A stretch of DNA of 64,000 nucleotides from Hellea sp. (GCA_028224375.1 JAOIVW010000008.1:57388-121387); one strand, 5' to 3'. Counted from the first letter of the stretch, positions 16,725 through 26,125 are shown. Notes: a model not told the origin generated them from the letters alone. Translations and numbers: made by a program.

Positions 16725-18146
16725 ATGTCAACGACAACCATCGTGTTAATTACGCTGATCGCTTATAAGCTTATCTTATTGGGCATTGGATTTTGGGCGT
16801 CCAAGCGGGTCAAAACAGAGAGCGATTTCTTTCTCGCGGGACAAGGCTTAGGCGCTTGGACGGCAGGACTGTCATATGCCGCCTCGACCTCCAGCGCCTG
16901 GGTGCTATTGGGATTCACAGGCATAGTCTATTCGCAAGGTGTGGTCGGGCTCTGGCTCGTGCCGGGGATTTTTAGCGGCTATGTTCTGACGTGGCTTGTC
17001 ATGGGGCCGCGCCTGAATGCGGAAACGGCGGAGCGTGGTTACTTGACCGTGATTGATTTTATTACGGGTGATATTTCAGGAAACATGAAACGCGCCATTG
17101 GTATTGTCTGCGCGTTGATGATTTTATTCTGTTTCGTCTTTTATATAAGTTCTCAATTTCAGGCCGCTGGCAATGCTTTGACCGAGGTCTTTGGCATCAA
17201 TGCAACAGAGGCCATCATTTTAGGCGCGGTGATTATCATTGCCTATTGTCTTCTTGGCGGATTTTGGGCGGCGTCGATTACGGATGCTCTACAGGCGCTG
17301 GTGATGATGTTGGCCTGTGTGCTCGTTCCCATAGCGGCGGTCAATGCGGCGGGTGGTTTTGGCGACATCATAAGTACGCTTCACGCGAATGAACCCGCTT
17401 CCTATTTTAGCTTTACAGGCGGCGCGGGCGGTATGGTCGGAATCGGCTTTGCCATGGGGTTATTAGGAACAGGACTTGGCGCGCTTGGACAGCCCCAACT
17501 CCTCAACCGCATCATGGCGGTGAAGTCTGCGAGTGAACGCCGTAAAGGTGCGGCCATCACAATAGGCTGGGGCCTTATTATCTATTCAGGGCTTATTTGC
17601 TTAGCCTTTGCAGGACGCGCGGCTCAAATTGAAACGGGAACAGAAGGATTATTTTTCGCGGCGGCTAAGGCCTACCTGCCTGCCGTATTGGCAGGTGTTG
17701 TGACGGCGGCTGTACTCTCGGCTGTGATGTCCACCGTTGATAGCCTGCTTCTTGCCGCCGCCTCAGCCGTTTCGCATGATATGGGTTTGACCTATCGCGA
17801 TCCTAAGCGGGCTTTATTTTTTGGCCGCTTAGCCATGGTCGCTATTGCTCTGCTGGCTGTGCTCATGACGCTTTATATGCCCAAAGATATTTTCAGCCGT
17901 GTCCTCTTTAGCTGGGTGGCTTTAGGGGCCGCTTTTGGACCTGTTATTTTGACAAAATGTTTGGGCTGGAAGGTGAAGGGCGGTTACATGCTCGCAGCCA
18001 TTTTACTTGGATTTTTTACAGCTGTACTCTTTGCCAATAGCGATTTGGCCTATGCGGATATTATCGAAAAATGGCTCTCGTGGGTTATTGGATTAACGGT
18101 CTTGGCGATTGGAAAACCTGGTAAGCGTCATCAGGGCGAGATGTAA
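16725..18146 (+). CDS. Sodium:solute symporter, proline permease (PutP)-like
   Basis: 473 residues with about 13 hydrophobic helices and the SSS-family layout. SDFFLAGQGLGAWTAGLSYAASTSSAWVLLGFTG covers the sodium-site helix near residues 34-66. LGALGQPQLLNRIMAVKSA matches the PutP-type loop, and VLSAVMSTVDSLLLAAASAVSHD holds the Ser/Thr residues of the second sodium-binding helix. It imports an amino acid, most likely proline or a relative, driven by sodium. It stands alone, between divergent and convergent neighbours. Confidence 0.88.
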   Translation: MSTTTIVLITLIAYKLILLGIGFWASKRVKTESDFFLAGQGLGAWTAGLSYAASTSSAWVLLGFTGIVYSQGVVGLWLVPGIFSGYVLTWLVMGPRLNAETAERGYLTVIDFITGDISGNMKRAIGIVCALMILFCFVFYISSQFQAAGNALTEVFGINATEAIILGAVIIIAYCLLGGFWAASITDALQALVMMLACVLVPIAAVNAAGGFGDIISTLHANEPASYFSFTGGAGGMVGIGFAMGLLGTGLGALGQPQLLNRIMAVKSASERRKGAAITIGWGLIIYSGLICLAFAGRAAQIETGTEGLFFAAAKAYLPAVLAGVVTAAVLSAVMSTVDSLLLAAASAVSHDMGLTYRDPKRALFFGRLAMVAIALLAVLMTLYMPKDIFSRVLFSWVALGAAFGPVILTKCLGWKVKGGYMLAAILLGFFTAVLFANSDLAYADIIEKWLSWVIGLTVLAIGKPGKRHQGEM

Positions 18147-18147
18147 A

Positions 18148-19554
18148 TTAGCCATTTAGAATTTGGCGGGCTGCCGTCTCGCCCGACTCCATTGCGCCTT
18201 CCATCCCTATTTGCTCGCGGCTTAGATGTGCGCCTGCAAAAAACAGATTAGAGCCGCGGCTCGCCATCGGTTCAGCCCATTGCGAAATCTGCCCCGGCGC
18301 CCAATGCATATATGCGCCGCCCGCTAATGTATTTGACTTTGTCCAATCCTCTACGGCCAAAATATCAAATTCTCCGCCGCTCGCAGGCCTGACAGTTTTC
18401 ATATAGGCTTTAACTGTCTCGGGCAGATTGGCTCTATTGTCCCACACAGAGCGGGTCGCGCCGCGTCCGTTGATGATGGCCCTGAACACGCCATTAGGTG
18501 TTCCGCCGCTGTCTCTCTCGGCCAATATGCGTTCCACGGGAAGGTCGGTCCACATATCCGCCGGTAATCCGTCTTGCTCCCAAAACGCAGATTGGGCTTT
18601 CATATGGATTTGTAAAACTTGCGTATAGGGTAGCTCTCTTATCGCGGCGCTTTGGGCTTCGGGCATAAAGGCTTTAATCGCGACATGGCGCAGGGCTCCA
18701 AAGGGAAGAGCGCAGATGCATGTCTCGGCGCTAAAGGTTTTGCCGTTAGCTGTTTCTAAAATGACCTTATCAGTCTCGACTGTTATGGATTTGATGGTCT
18801 GTCCTGTTTTCACTTTTTTAGGTAGGGAGGCAGCCATGGCTTCGGGCAGGCGTTGCGCCCCGCCTTGAACAGACAGTGAAGGGCCTCCTCCGCGCGACGC
18901 CTCGTCAAGGTAAAGTCTTCGATAGAGGTTCATCATCGAATAGCTGCGAAGGCTGTTACCCTTTAATGTCTGGTCTATAAGTTTTTGGGCGTCACCATTA
19001 AACCCAGCTTCGGAGAGAAAGTCCTGAGCGGAGATATCAAATGGAGTGTATTTTGGGTTCATCCAATCCTGCGCCGTTTTAAGCGGATTGGTTTTCGCCG
19101 CGAGCGCGCGTAAGGGTTCAGACGGCAGGCTCTTTTTAAAGGGCGGCGGGAAAGGTGGGTCTTTTAAAGCCCTCCAGCTTTCAGTCGTGAAGTTATTTCC
19201 GCGGTAGTAATAAGCTGTGCTGCGTGGCGTAGGGTCATCGGCGATGAGCGTCACATCAAGCTGACGCGCCGCCTCAATCAGCCGCTTAGCGCCGGGATCA
19301 ATTTTTGCGCCGCCGCCTTCAGTGAAGCCCAACTCTCCGTGGTCCAGAGTATGGACTCGACCGCCAATGCGCGAAGACCCTTCCAGCACCAGAACATCTT
19401 TGCCCTCGGCAGATAAAAGGCGGGCGGTGTGTAATCCAGCTAGACCCGCGCCTAGAACAATAATCTGCGCATCCAGTTTTGATGTCGAAGCGCGGCAAGC
19501 GGGCAGGGCCGCCAAACCGCCTAATACGACACGTCTGCTTAGCTTTGATGTCAT
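18148..19554 (-). CDS. Flavin monoamine oxidase family protein, exported
   Basis: 468 residues. The first 25 residues contain SRRVVLGGLAALPAC, a twin-arginine-like signal followed by a possible lipobox Cys, so export in folded form is likely. The FAD dinucleotide motif IIVLGAGLAGLHTARLL is next, then EGSSRIGGRVHT. The C-terminal flavin motif is GSNLFFAGAHLSREQIGMEGAMESGETAA. The family oxidises primary or secondary amines and related compounds using FAD and O2. Substrate is unknown. The stop is one base from the end of the convergent symporter gene. Confidence 0.87.
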   Translation of the reverse strand: MTSKLSRRVVLGGLAALPACRASTSKLDAQIIVLGAGLAGLHTARLLSAEGKDVLVLEGSSRIGGRVHTLDHGELGFTEGGGAKIDPGAKRLIEAARQLDVTLIADDPTPRSTAYYYRGNNFTTESWRALKDPPFPPPFKKSLPSEPLRALAAKTNPLKTAQDWMNPKYTPFDISAQDFLSEAGFNGDAQKLIDQTLKGNSLRSYSMMNLYRRLYLDEASRGGGPSLSVQGGAQRLPEAMAASLPKKVKTGQTIKSITVETDKVILETANGKTFSAETCICALPFGALRHVAIKAFMPEAQSAAIRELPYTQVLQIHMKAQSAFWEQDGLPADMWTDLPVERILAERDSGGTPNGVFRAIINGRGATRSVWDNRANLPETVKAYMKTVRPASGGEFDILAVEDWTKSNTLAGGAYMHWAPGQISQWAEPMASRGSNLFFAGAHLSREQIGMEGAMESGETAARQILNG

Positions 19555-19799
19555 TTAACTCCCTCCGTCATACGCATTATATGTCATGCAGTCACATGCT
19601 GTGTAGCAAATACGGAGCGGGATACAAATGCGCGATATATCAGAGAGCAGTAGAGGTCATTTTGTCTACCCTGAAGGTTCCCGGCATATTCACGCGGAGG
19701 CAGGGAAGGCCGATTTCACATGAACATGCCGGGATGCAACACTAATCGTGAAGCGACTTTAAGCATTGCAGTTAAGAGTGGCGTTCACATTAACCTGGG

Positions 19800-20909
19800 T
19801 TAAGTGTCACTGATAGAATCAGTGGCAATGAAACGCAGCCGTTCAGGTTTGGCTGTGACTGAATATAACAGCCCGTGAGCGGTCAAATTGTAATTTGCAG
19901 TCCCTTGTAAATCCATGGGAACGATTTTGCTTAAAATTTGAGTCCCGAAGCCTTCTCTGGACTCGGTCACATCATTGCCTTCAACGCCATATTCGCGCCA
20001 ATTAAACAAGACCTCATCGCCATTTGTCCATGTCACGTCAATCTGGCCGCCCGGACGGCTCAAGGCGCCGTGTTTGATAGCATTGGTTCCAAGCTCATTA
20101 AGCATTAACGTCATTATAAAGGCCCCTCTAGGCGAGACTTCAAAATCGTCAAACTTTTGAATATTGATACGCCCAGCCGCGACTTCACTTCCGAAGGGGG
20201 ACAGCGCTGAAGCAACAAGCTCTTTTAAGGAAACACTTTTATAATGTTTTGCCGCCAGTAAGGCTTGCGTTTGAGACAGGTTTTTTATTTTCTGGCGAAT
20301 GCGACGCACCAGCTGATCTTTGTCCATATCCGTGCGAGCAATCATTGTTATGAGCGCGGAAATATGGGCATACATATTCCCCATCCGGTGCTGCAATTCT
20401 GTGTTTATAATCGTCAGATCTGAATTGATGACTTCTTGATTTTCCAGCTCAATCTCGGTCATGACGCTGGCACCAAGATCTCTTAAAACCTGAATATCTT
20501 GCTTTGAAAAACCGTCGCGGGAGGTTCTATCCAAGACACATAAGGTCCCTAATGCATATCCCTCTTTTGTTACAAGCGGCACACCCGCATAGAAGCTAAT
20601 GTTAGGGTCTCCAGTGACAAGTGGATTACCCGCAAAGCGGCTATCTGCGCTTGCATCCAAAACAACCATGACATCGTCAGGGTTCTGAATAGCGTGGCTA
20701 CAAAAGGCTTGTTCGCGCGGAGTCTCTTTTGCTTGAAGACCGACTTTGGATTTGAACCATTGGCGGCTGCCGTCCAAAAGAGAGATAAGCGCCATGTCCG
20801 AGCCAAGCGCGTTGGCCGCCAAGCGGGTGATCCGCTCAAAACGTTCATCAATTTCGCTATCTAATAATTTTGTCGCATCTAGAGCGGCAAGTCGCTTTTC
20901 TTCACTCAT
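19800..20909 (-). CDS. GAF-domain HWE-family histidine kinase
   Basis: 369 residues from the ATG at 20909 (MSEEKRLAALDATKLLD); the frame extends upstream without homology. A GAF domain spans residues 20-155. An HWE kinase core follows: the phospho-acceptor His174 in ELQHRMGNMYAHISALI, Asn271 in LNELGTNAIKHGALS and the defining WxE as Trp304/Glu306 in FNWREYG. There are no transmembrane segments, so it is a soluble sensor. HWE kinases in alphaproteobacteria often feed PhyR-type general stress signalling, and phyR lies 3.4 kb away. The signal is unknown. It has no partner regulator adjacent. Confidence 0.88.
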   Translation of the reverse strand: MSEEKRLAALDATKLLDSEIDERFERITRLAANALGSDMALISLLDGSRQWFKSKVGLQAKETPREQAFCSHAIQNPDDVMVVLDASADSRFAGNPLVTGDPNISFYAGVPLVTKEGYALGTLCVLDRTSRDGFSKQDIQVLRDLGASVMTEIELENQEVINSDLTIINTELQHRMGNMYAHISALITMIARTDMDKDQLVRRIRQKIKNLSQTQALLAAKHYKSVSLKELVASALSPFGSEVAAGRINIQKFDDFEVSPRGAFIMTLMLNELGTNAIKHGALSRPGGQIDVTWTNGDEVLFNWREYGVEGNDVTESREGFGTQILSKIVPMDLQGTANYNLTAHGLLYSVTAKPERLRFIATDSISDT

Positions 20910-21015
20910 GTCCAGACCACATTTAGAACAAAACCTTCCCCGTTTGTTGCAAACGCTATACAGCAAAAACAAGCGCTGTCTTTCACTTTTTTACAGGCAT
21001 AGACGAAAATTACAG

Positions 21016-22419
21016 CTAGGCCCGTCCGCCTATCCAGCGCTGCGCATTCTTTTCTCGGTCAAAGAGAGAGGGGTCTGCAATAATTTTGAGCGCTTGCTGA
21101 TAATGCGCTTTTGCGTCTTCTAAGTCTATCGCGCCGGCTAGTTGCGATTGTGCCGCCGCATAGAGCAATTCAAGTTGATGCTTAAAGGCCATTTTTCGCT
21201 CCGGATGTTCACATCCGGCGGCTAACTCTGTCAAGATAGACATCATGTGAAGAGCTGTATTCCGGTCTGAGGCGACATAAGTTCTGGACTGATCGCATAT
21301 GACAGAGAGAAAGCGATCAAAAGATACAGGATAGGCAATGACGCGCATATCACCGGCCTCATCATATCTGTAAGGTGAGGGGGTGTCCGCGACGGAATAG
21401 GCTTTGAGGGATGAATGAAACCAGTTCATACAATTGATTGCAGTAAAAGGATCATTCACACCGGGCGAGAGCGCGCGGGCTAAAATCTCTACTAATTCAT
21501 CGGCTAAAAACAAAATGTTTTGATGGACCGTGCGTTCATGCCCCATCGCAAAACAGGCCCTGATCTCTGCCACAATATCCGTATCTTCATCTACGCTAGG
21601 ACTGGCGTTCAAATGCCAAAAATGTGCCAGGATATTGCCTTTGATACAGAAGTCCCCAGGACGGAATTGCACGCGAATAATCAAATTATGTGACTGAGCA
21701 ATTTTAATTAAAGCTGTGTTGTGTAACGTTTGGATGTAGCCTTCATAATTTGCACTCACACCGTCTGCCTCACTCAGAAGATAGCGTTCTTCATAGTTCG
21801 CCGTGTCTTCATTAGCTTTGCCAATTGACCTGGGGAAAAGGGAGTCAATCTCGCTGCGCATCTTACGACCCACACGGGCTGTGATATTGCCCACGTTCAG
21901 CGTTTCAGGAATGTGATGGATAAAGTATATCAATACGCCGACGCTGGTCAGGGTCATGCCCAAAGCGACCAATAATGATATATTGGGTACGATTTCTGTA
22001 ACCCCGTTTTGAGCGGTTTCCGAATTTCCCACCCGAGCTATTCTCATGATCAGCAAGCAATAAACAAATGTTGCTGTATAAGTCCCTAGTGTAAATTGGT
22101 TGGCCTTGTCCCGCATGAAGTTGCCAATAAGACGGGGCCCAAATTGTGCAGAAGCACTTGTCACAGCAACCATTGTCATGGAAAAGGTGACGCCGGCTAC
22201 GGTAATCATGGACCCGGCAATCGTTGCTAAAATTGCGTGTGCGCTGTCCGGGCTATTTGAATAAAATAGGCCTAAATTTTTAATCGTTGTGGTGGATATA
22301 TTTCTATCCAAATGGCACGTGATAAACGCCAAAACAAAGGCTCCTAGAGCCATAAGTGCGGGTATAAAGTAATAACTGCTGAGCAGGTCCTGCCAAATCT
22401 TTATCAATCGCGCATTCAT
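21016..22419 (-). CDS. DUF2254 domain membrane protein
   Basis: 467 residues. The N-terminal third has four hydrophobic helices (about 17-36, 62-84, 108-126, 140-162), with the family motif AGSMITVAGVTFSMTMVAVTSASAQFGPRL between helices two and three. The rest is a soluble domain with ALSPGVNDPFTAINCMNWF, conserved in DUF2254. The family is a widespread predicted membrane protein of unknown function. The 172-base gap upstream holds an EcfG-type promoter, but that promoter faces the other way. Confidence 0.85.
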   Translation of the reverse strand: MNARLIKIWQDLLSSYYFIPALMALGAFVLAFITCHLDRNISTTTIKNLGLFYSNSPDSAHAILATIAGSMITVAGVTFSMTMVAVTSASAQFGPRLIGNFMRDKANQFTLGTYTATFVYCLLIMRIARVGNSETAQNGVTEIVPNISLLVALGMTLTSVGVLIYFIHHIPETLNVGNITARVGRKMRSEIDSLFPRSIGKANEDTANYEERYLLSEADGVSANYEGYIQTLHNTALIKIAQSHNLIIRVQFRPGDFCIKGNILAHFWHLNASPSVDEDTDIVAEIRACFAMGHERTVHQNILFLADELVEILARALSPGVNDPFTAINCMNWFHSSLKAYSVADTPSPYRYDEAGDMRVIAYPVSFDRFLSVICDQSRTYVASDRNTALHMMSILTELAAGCEHPERKMAFKHQLELLYAAAQSQLAGAIDLEDAKAHYQQALKIIADPSLFDREKNAQRWIGGRA

Positions 22420-22530
22420 AAATTAGCTCTTAGCGCACTCTAATGCTTAGGGCCATGAGATAGTTTGTTCGTGCTTATGACCCCAAACCCCTGAAAAGCC
22501 GTATTTATAGTTAATATTTTGGACTTATCG

Positions 22531-22556
22531 GGAACCAAACGTCTCATGACGCCGTT
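22531..22556 (+). promoter_or_regulatory. EcfG-type general stress promoter
   Basis: GGAAC at 22531-22535, 17 bases, then CGTT at 22553-22556. This is an exact match to the alphaproteobacterial EcfG consensus GGAAC-N16/17-CGTT. It lies 36 bases before the GTG of the hypothetical gene at 22592, so that gene and the coupled Crp/Fnr gene are predicted stress-regulon members. Confidence 0.8.
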
Positions 22557-22591
22557 ACCACTGTGTAATTGACAATTTTTGGAGACCCTAA

Positions 22592-23062
22592 GTGTTAAAA
22601 TTATTATTCTGCTCAACACTCATGGTGCCGTTTATATACCTTCAAGCTTTCAAAAGCGATGATGCTCCAATCATTGAAGCGAACACGCCAAGTTACCAAG
22701 ATTTTGTTGAGACGAAGCTTGAGAACTTTGAGCAGTGCCAAGACACCAATATTACGCTATATTTTCACGATACTTATCTGACGAGCCATTCAGCAGAATA
22801 TCTGGGCGAATCGATCAAAACAGCTGCACCTTGTGATTATGATGCCGCGACGATTATCACGCGCATTCCCGAAAATGCATCTAACGAAACCCGCGCTATG
22901 CTTAAAGAACAGTCCGAGGAGTTGATGGCTTTCGTAAAAGCCTATGACACGCCTTATGATATTGATCAAAAGGTGGTCGAAATTGAAGTTGATACATCCT
23001 ATCTTAATGGCGGAACGTCATTTGTGAGCTTTTCTAGCACAAATGAAGAGACGAGGTCTTAA
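22592..23062 (+). CDS. Hypothetical exported protein, stress-regulated
   Basis: 156 residues, not recognised. The first 19 residues are a short hydrophobic signal-like segment. The body contains ITLYFHDTYLTSHSAEYLGESIKTAAPCD, which loosely resembles OmpA-like or periplasmic carbohydrate-tolerance proteins but gives no safe family. The two cysteines in the body (FEQCQD and TAAPCDY) could form a disulfide. The start is GTG with TTGGAGA nine bases upstream. The next gene begins immediately after its stop (TAAGTG). The exact EcfG promoter upstream places it in the general stress regulon. Confidence 0.7.
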   Translation: MLKLLFCSTLMVPFIYLQAFKSDDAPIIEANTPSYQDFVETKLENFEQCQDTNITLYFHDTYLTSHSAEYLGESIKTAAPCDYDAATIITRIPENASNETRAMLKEQSEELMAFVKAYDTPYDIDQKVVEIEVDTSYLNGGTSFVSFSSTNEETRS

Positions 23063-23785
23063 GTGAAAGCTCTTGAAAACCGCATGTCAAATTATGTGGA
23101 TGTAAACTGGCTCGATATGAAGCTTCTAAGGGAGCTTCCCCATAAAATAGAAATACGCCGCCCTGGCGAAGACATCGTGACAATCGGAGAGGTATCAGAC
23201 TCTGTCTTTGTGATCGAAAAAGGCTGGGCCATGCGTTACCGCATTTTAGATGACGGCCGCCGACAAATTCTCAATTTCATGCTGCCCGGAGATTGCTTTG
23301 ATCTGATGTCACTAACAGCCGCGAAGTCAGACCATAGCGTTGTCGCTGCTACAGAAGTCGAGCTTAGACGCATCGAGACACATAGTTTTGTCGCAGCCAT
23401 TAGCAAATCGCCGAAACTGGCAATGGCTTTTTGGTGGGTGGCCATCCAAGAACAAGCCATCTTAAGAGAACAGATTATTCGCGTAGGCCGCCGATCAGCG
23501 TCAGAGCGTGTAGGCCATATGATACTTGAGCTTAACAGGCGTTTGGCGTTCTCAATGGGTGAGGAGACGAATTTTGTGTCTCTCCCTGTCCCGCAAGCGC
23601 TTCTTGCAGATGCATTAGGCTTGTCTGTTGTCCACATCTCGCGGACATTCTCAAAATTGCGGTCTAAAGGATTTATCGCCACCGGGCCCGAAGGGATCGA
23701 AATCCTGCGCCGCGAGGAACTCGCGAAACTCAGCGATTTTGATAATCGTTATCTGCACATGGAAAAATTAAGATTGGCGAGCTAA
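23063..23785 (+). CDS. Crp/Fnr family transcriptional regulator
   Basis: 240 residues from the GTG at 23063; an internal ATG seven codons later is possible. The N-terminal cyclic-nucleotide-binding-like barrel (about 25-140) includes PGEDIVTIGEVSDSVFVIEKGWAMRYRILDDGRRQI. The C-terminal winged helix has LPVPQALLADALGLSVVHISRTFSKLRSKGFI. No N-terminal cysteine cluster is present, so it is not an Fe-S FNR. The cAMP-contact residues are not evident, so another ligand or none is possible. It is translationally linked to the upstream hypothetical gene, behind an EcfG promoter. This would put a second-tier regulator under stress control. Confidence 0.88.
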   Translation: MKALENRMSNYVDVNWLDMKLLRELPHKIEIRRPGEDIVTIGEVSDSVFVIEKGWAMRYRILDDGRRQILNFMLPGDCFDLMSLTAAKSDHSVVAATEVELRRIETHSFVAAISKSPKLAMAFWWVAIQEQAILREQIIRVGRRSASERVGHMILELNRRLAFSMGEETNFVSLPVPQALLADALGLSVVHISRTFSKLRSKGFIATGPEGIEILRREELAKLSDFDNRYLHMEKLRLAS

Positions 23786-24249
23786 AGGGTCTTTACGGGC
23801 CTGACTTCGGCTTCTGATATCGCTGCGCGGGCAATCTTTCCGGCATGTTTGTGATGCTCGAGTACATCGCGCGTCGTCTGGTCTTCAATATCGCTTAAGG
23901 CCATATCTAAGGCCTCATTAAACCTGTCTTCATGCGCTGCAATCATCGGCCAAAAACTCTTATTCTCTCTGTGATTGGGGTCTTCACTTACAGGCGGGAA
24001 ACCCTCTTGTGGTCTGGATAATTTGTTATTGCATATGACATGGCTATCTATCTCCAAAGCATGGTCAATTGTTTCAATGGCATCAATAAAGGCTTTTTTA
24101 CCGGCCATAGCTTGGCCCAAAATAGCCTTGTCCTGATCATCGCGCATGGTCTTATAGACCGTTTCATAAAAGATACGATTTTCTTCTGCCACGCGCCGGC
24201 ATGACAGAAGAAGGCGGCGCTCTGACGTGGATAGCTGTGTGGCTGTCAC
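23782..24249 (-). CDS. Hypothetical all-helical protein downstream of phyR
   Basis: 155 residues, predicted mostly helical with scattered His/Glu residues (IETIDHALEIDSH, MIAAHEDRFNEALD, VLEHHKHAGKIA). It recalls four-helix bundles of the DUF2383 or hemerythrin-like kind, but the metal-ligand pattern is not conclusive. It starts 27 bases after the phyR stop on the same strand, so it is likely in the phyR operon, and it overlaps the end of the crp/fnr gene by four bases. A stress-protective or ferritin-like role would be a guess. Confidence 0.6.
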   Translation of the reverse strand: MTATQLSTSERRLLLSCRRVAEENRIFYETVYKTMRDDQDKAILGQAMAGKKAFIDAIETIDHALEIDSHVICNNKLSRPQEGFPPVSEDPNHRENKSFWPMIAAHEDRFNEALDMALSDIEDQTTRDVLEHHKHAGKIARAAISEAEVRPVKTL

Positions 24250-24276
24250 GGCGCAGGCCTAATCACGGCTGTATCT

Positions 24277-25047
24277 TTAACCTTCGCTATGAAAAAACAG
24301 CGCTTGGCTAATCGCGGCTTTGACATTTTCTGGCTCGAACGGCTTGGAGATAAGATAAGCGGGTTCAAGCTTTTCTCCGGTCAGTAAGCGCTCCGGGAAG
24401 GCTGTAATAAAGATAACGGGCACATCATATTGCTCTAAAATATCGCTGACTGCATCAATACCGGAGCTTCCATCAGCCAGTTGCACATCGGCCAATATAA
24501 GACCAGGTTTCGTGCTCATGGCCGCTTTTACGGCTTCGGTTTGGGTGGCGGCGATATTGTCTACCTTATGTCCAAGCTCACAGACTAAGCCTTCAATATC
24601 GGCGGCAATAATAGGCTCATCTTCGATGATAAGCACATTTGTGCGCAATTCGCTTTCGATTTCTTTTTCAGCCTCGGCGACAAGAGTAACAGCCTCTTCG
24701 TCTGAAATATTCATAATACTTGCAATTTCAGGAACTGACATGCCCTCCATAGCTTGAAGCAGGAAAGCTTGGCGTGAGCGTGGGGGTAGGCGGCGAATCC
24801 GCTCTTGAGTAGGCACATCGTCTGCATTTTCTTCAAGCATGCCGCCAGACGTTGACCAAATACCTAAAAACATACGGTAAAGTGCAATTTTGGGGCTTAG
24901 ATCATCTTTTATGTCAGCTTCACCTGCGGCCAGCGCCTCTAGGGCCACACGGACATAGTTATCGCCCGTTGTTTGTGTCCCCGTAAGGGCTCTTGAAAAG
25001 CGTCTCAGATACGGCAAATAAGGACCGTAAGTTTCTACTAAGCTCAT
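24277..25047 (-). CDS. phyR: PhyR, general stress response anti-anti-sigma regulator
   Basis: 256 residues from the ATG at 25047 (MSLVETYGPYLPYLRRFSRALTG, the usual PhyR start); 15 more codons upstream are open but atypical. The N-terminal sigma-like domain (1-130) mimics EcfG, and the C-terminal receiver has Asp187 as phospho-acceptor (LILADVQLADG), Thr215 and Lys235 (ISKPF). Phosphorylated PhyR sequesters NepR and frees the sigma factor EcfG. It is divergent from nepR-ecfG, and a second small gene follows in the same operon. Confidence 0.96.
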   Translation of the reverse strand: MSLVETYGPYLPYLRRFSRALTGTQTTGDNYVRVALEALAAGEADIKDDLSPKIALYRMFLGIWSTSGGMLEENADDVPTQERIRRLPPRSRQAFLLQAMEGMSVPEIASIMNISDEEAVTLVAEAEKEIESELRTNVLIIEDEPIIAADIEGLVCELGHKVDNIAATQTEAVKAAMSTKPGLILADVQLADGSSGIDAVSDILEQYDVPVIFITAFPERLLTGEKLEPAYLISKPFEPENVKAAISQALFFHSEG

Positions 25048-25083
25048 ATTTCTCTCTTTTGTCTCTTCTAATGTAAAAAAATG

Positions 25084-25108
25084 GGAACCCATTTGATATT
25101 GATACGTT
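25084..25108 (+). promoter_or_regulatory. EcfG-type promoter of nepR-ecfG (autoregulation)
   Basis: GGAAC at 25084-25088, 16 bases, CGTT at 25105-25108, in the phyR/nepR intergenic region and pointing to nepR. It predicts a 5' leader of about 130 bases. Positive autoregulation of nepR-ecfG by EcfG is the known pattern in other alphaproteobacteria. Confidence 0.85.
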
Positions 25109-25247
25109 TTGGTACTACGTAAAGTGTGTCTATAAACACTCGCGCTATATATAAAAACATTATTTTCATCTCATAACATGTCAGTTAAGGGAACGAAATC
25201 TTAAATAATTATTATGTATATTATCAGGGCAGAATGGAAGTTGAAAA

Positions 25248-25448
25248 ATGAATAAGTCTAAAGAAAACGCAGATGAGGCAGAAAACCTCAACCGCGAAGG
25301 TCACTCTGGTGGAGAAGTTGATTTCGCCAAAGATCCGCTTAAAGACAAAATTGGATCTTCACTGAAACGCCTCTATGATGATGTTGTGAACGAGCCCGTC
25401 CCCGACGAGTTTCTGAGCCTGCTAGCACAAGCGGATAGCAGGAAGTGA
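25248..25448 (+). CDS. nepR: NepR family anti-sigma factor
   Basis: 66 residues. The conserved NepR core is plain near residues 36-61: IGSSLKRLYDDVVNEPVPDEFLSLL. The N-terminal half is acidic and probably disordered, as in known NepR proteins. NepR binds EcfG under normal conditions and is captured by phosphorylated PhyR under stress. The ecfG gene follows 28 bases downstream. Confidence 0.95.
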   Translation: MNKSKENADEAENLNREGHSGGEVDFAKDPLKDKIGSSLKRLYDDVVNEPVPDEFLSLLAQADSRK

Positions 25449-25476
25449 TTGTTTATACACACCAGGAAGCCATATA

Positions 25477-26097
25477 ATGACTGTTACCACACCTGCAGAC
25501 ACTGCAGAACAAGAAGTAGAGCCTGTTTTCAGCGAAGAAGAATTTAAAGCTGAACTCACGTCTCTTATCCCTCATTTACGGGCGTTTTCGCGCTCGCTTT
25601 GCGGTAACGCCGCCTTAGCTGATGATGTTGCGCAGGAAGCCATGCTGAAAGCGTGGAAAGCGCGCGAGCGGTATAAGCCGGGATCCAACATGAAAGCGTG
25701 GACATTTACGATTCTGCGCAATCACTTTTATTCCGTCAAACGCCGGTCTTGGAGAGTCAGCTCGCTTGAGCCTGAAGTGGCAGAACAAACTATAGTGTCA
25801 GTCGCCAATCCTGATGATTCTGTGCGCCTTAACGAGTTACGCCGCGCATTAGACAAATTGTCCGAAGATCAACGCGAAGCTCTCATTTTAGTAGGGGCCT
25901 CAGGTCTGTCTTATGACGAAGCGGCAGAAATTTGCGGCGTTGCCACAGGCACCATCAAAAGCCGTGTCAGCCGTGCCAGAAAAGACCTGCTCTCGATTAT
26001 GGATGTTGGAGACTTTGACAATTCTGATGATGGTATCGGCGCAATCGATGCCATGGATGCCATTCTCCAAGAAGCCTCATTTATTGCCAGTAAATAA
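25477..26097 (+). CDS. ecfG: EcfG family RNA polymerase sigma factor (general stress sigma)
   Basis: 206 residues. Sigma region 2 includes HLRAFSRSLCGNAALADDVAQEAMLKAWKARERYKPGSNMKAWTFTILRN. Region 4 includes LDKLSEDQREALILVGASGLSYDEAAEICGVATGTIKSRVSRARKDL. Position next to nepR and phyR and the ECF15-type sequence identify it as EcfG. It recognises GGAAC-N16/17-CGTT promoters; six exact copies occur in this window, all between 22.5 and 36.3 kb. A sensor kinase gene starts 26 bases after its stop. Confidence 0.95.
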   Translation: MTVTTPADTAEQEVEPVFSEEEFKAELTSLIPHLRAFSRSLCGNAALADDVAQEAMLKAWKARERYKPGSNMKAWTFTILRNHFYSVKRRSWRVSSLEPEVAEQTIVSVANPDDSVRLNELRRALDKLSEDQREALILVGASGLSYDEAAEICGVATGTIKSRVSRARKDLLSIMDVGDFDNSDDGIGAIDAMDAILQEASFIASK

Positions 26098-26125
26098 ATC
26101 TTAGACTAAGGAATTGGTCTAAGAT
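26098..26125 (+). promoter_or_regulatory. Hairpin covering the translation start of the sensor kinase
   Basis: ATCTTAGAC (26098-26106) pairs with GTCTAAGAT (26117-26125) as a perfect 9-bp stem. The loop holds the Shine-Dalgarno AAGGA, and the stem includes the first two bases of the ATG at 26124. It could limit kinase translation relative to ecfG. It has no T run, so it is not a standard terminator. Confidence 0.55.

Noticed and set aside
25189..25210. GGAAC at 25189 as a second EcfG promoter for nepR
   Set aside because: No CGTT occurs 16 or 17 bases downstream.
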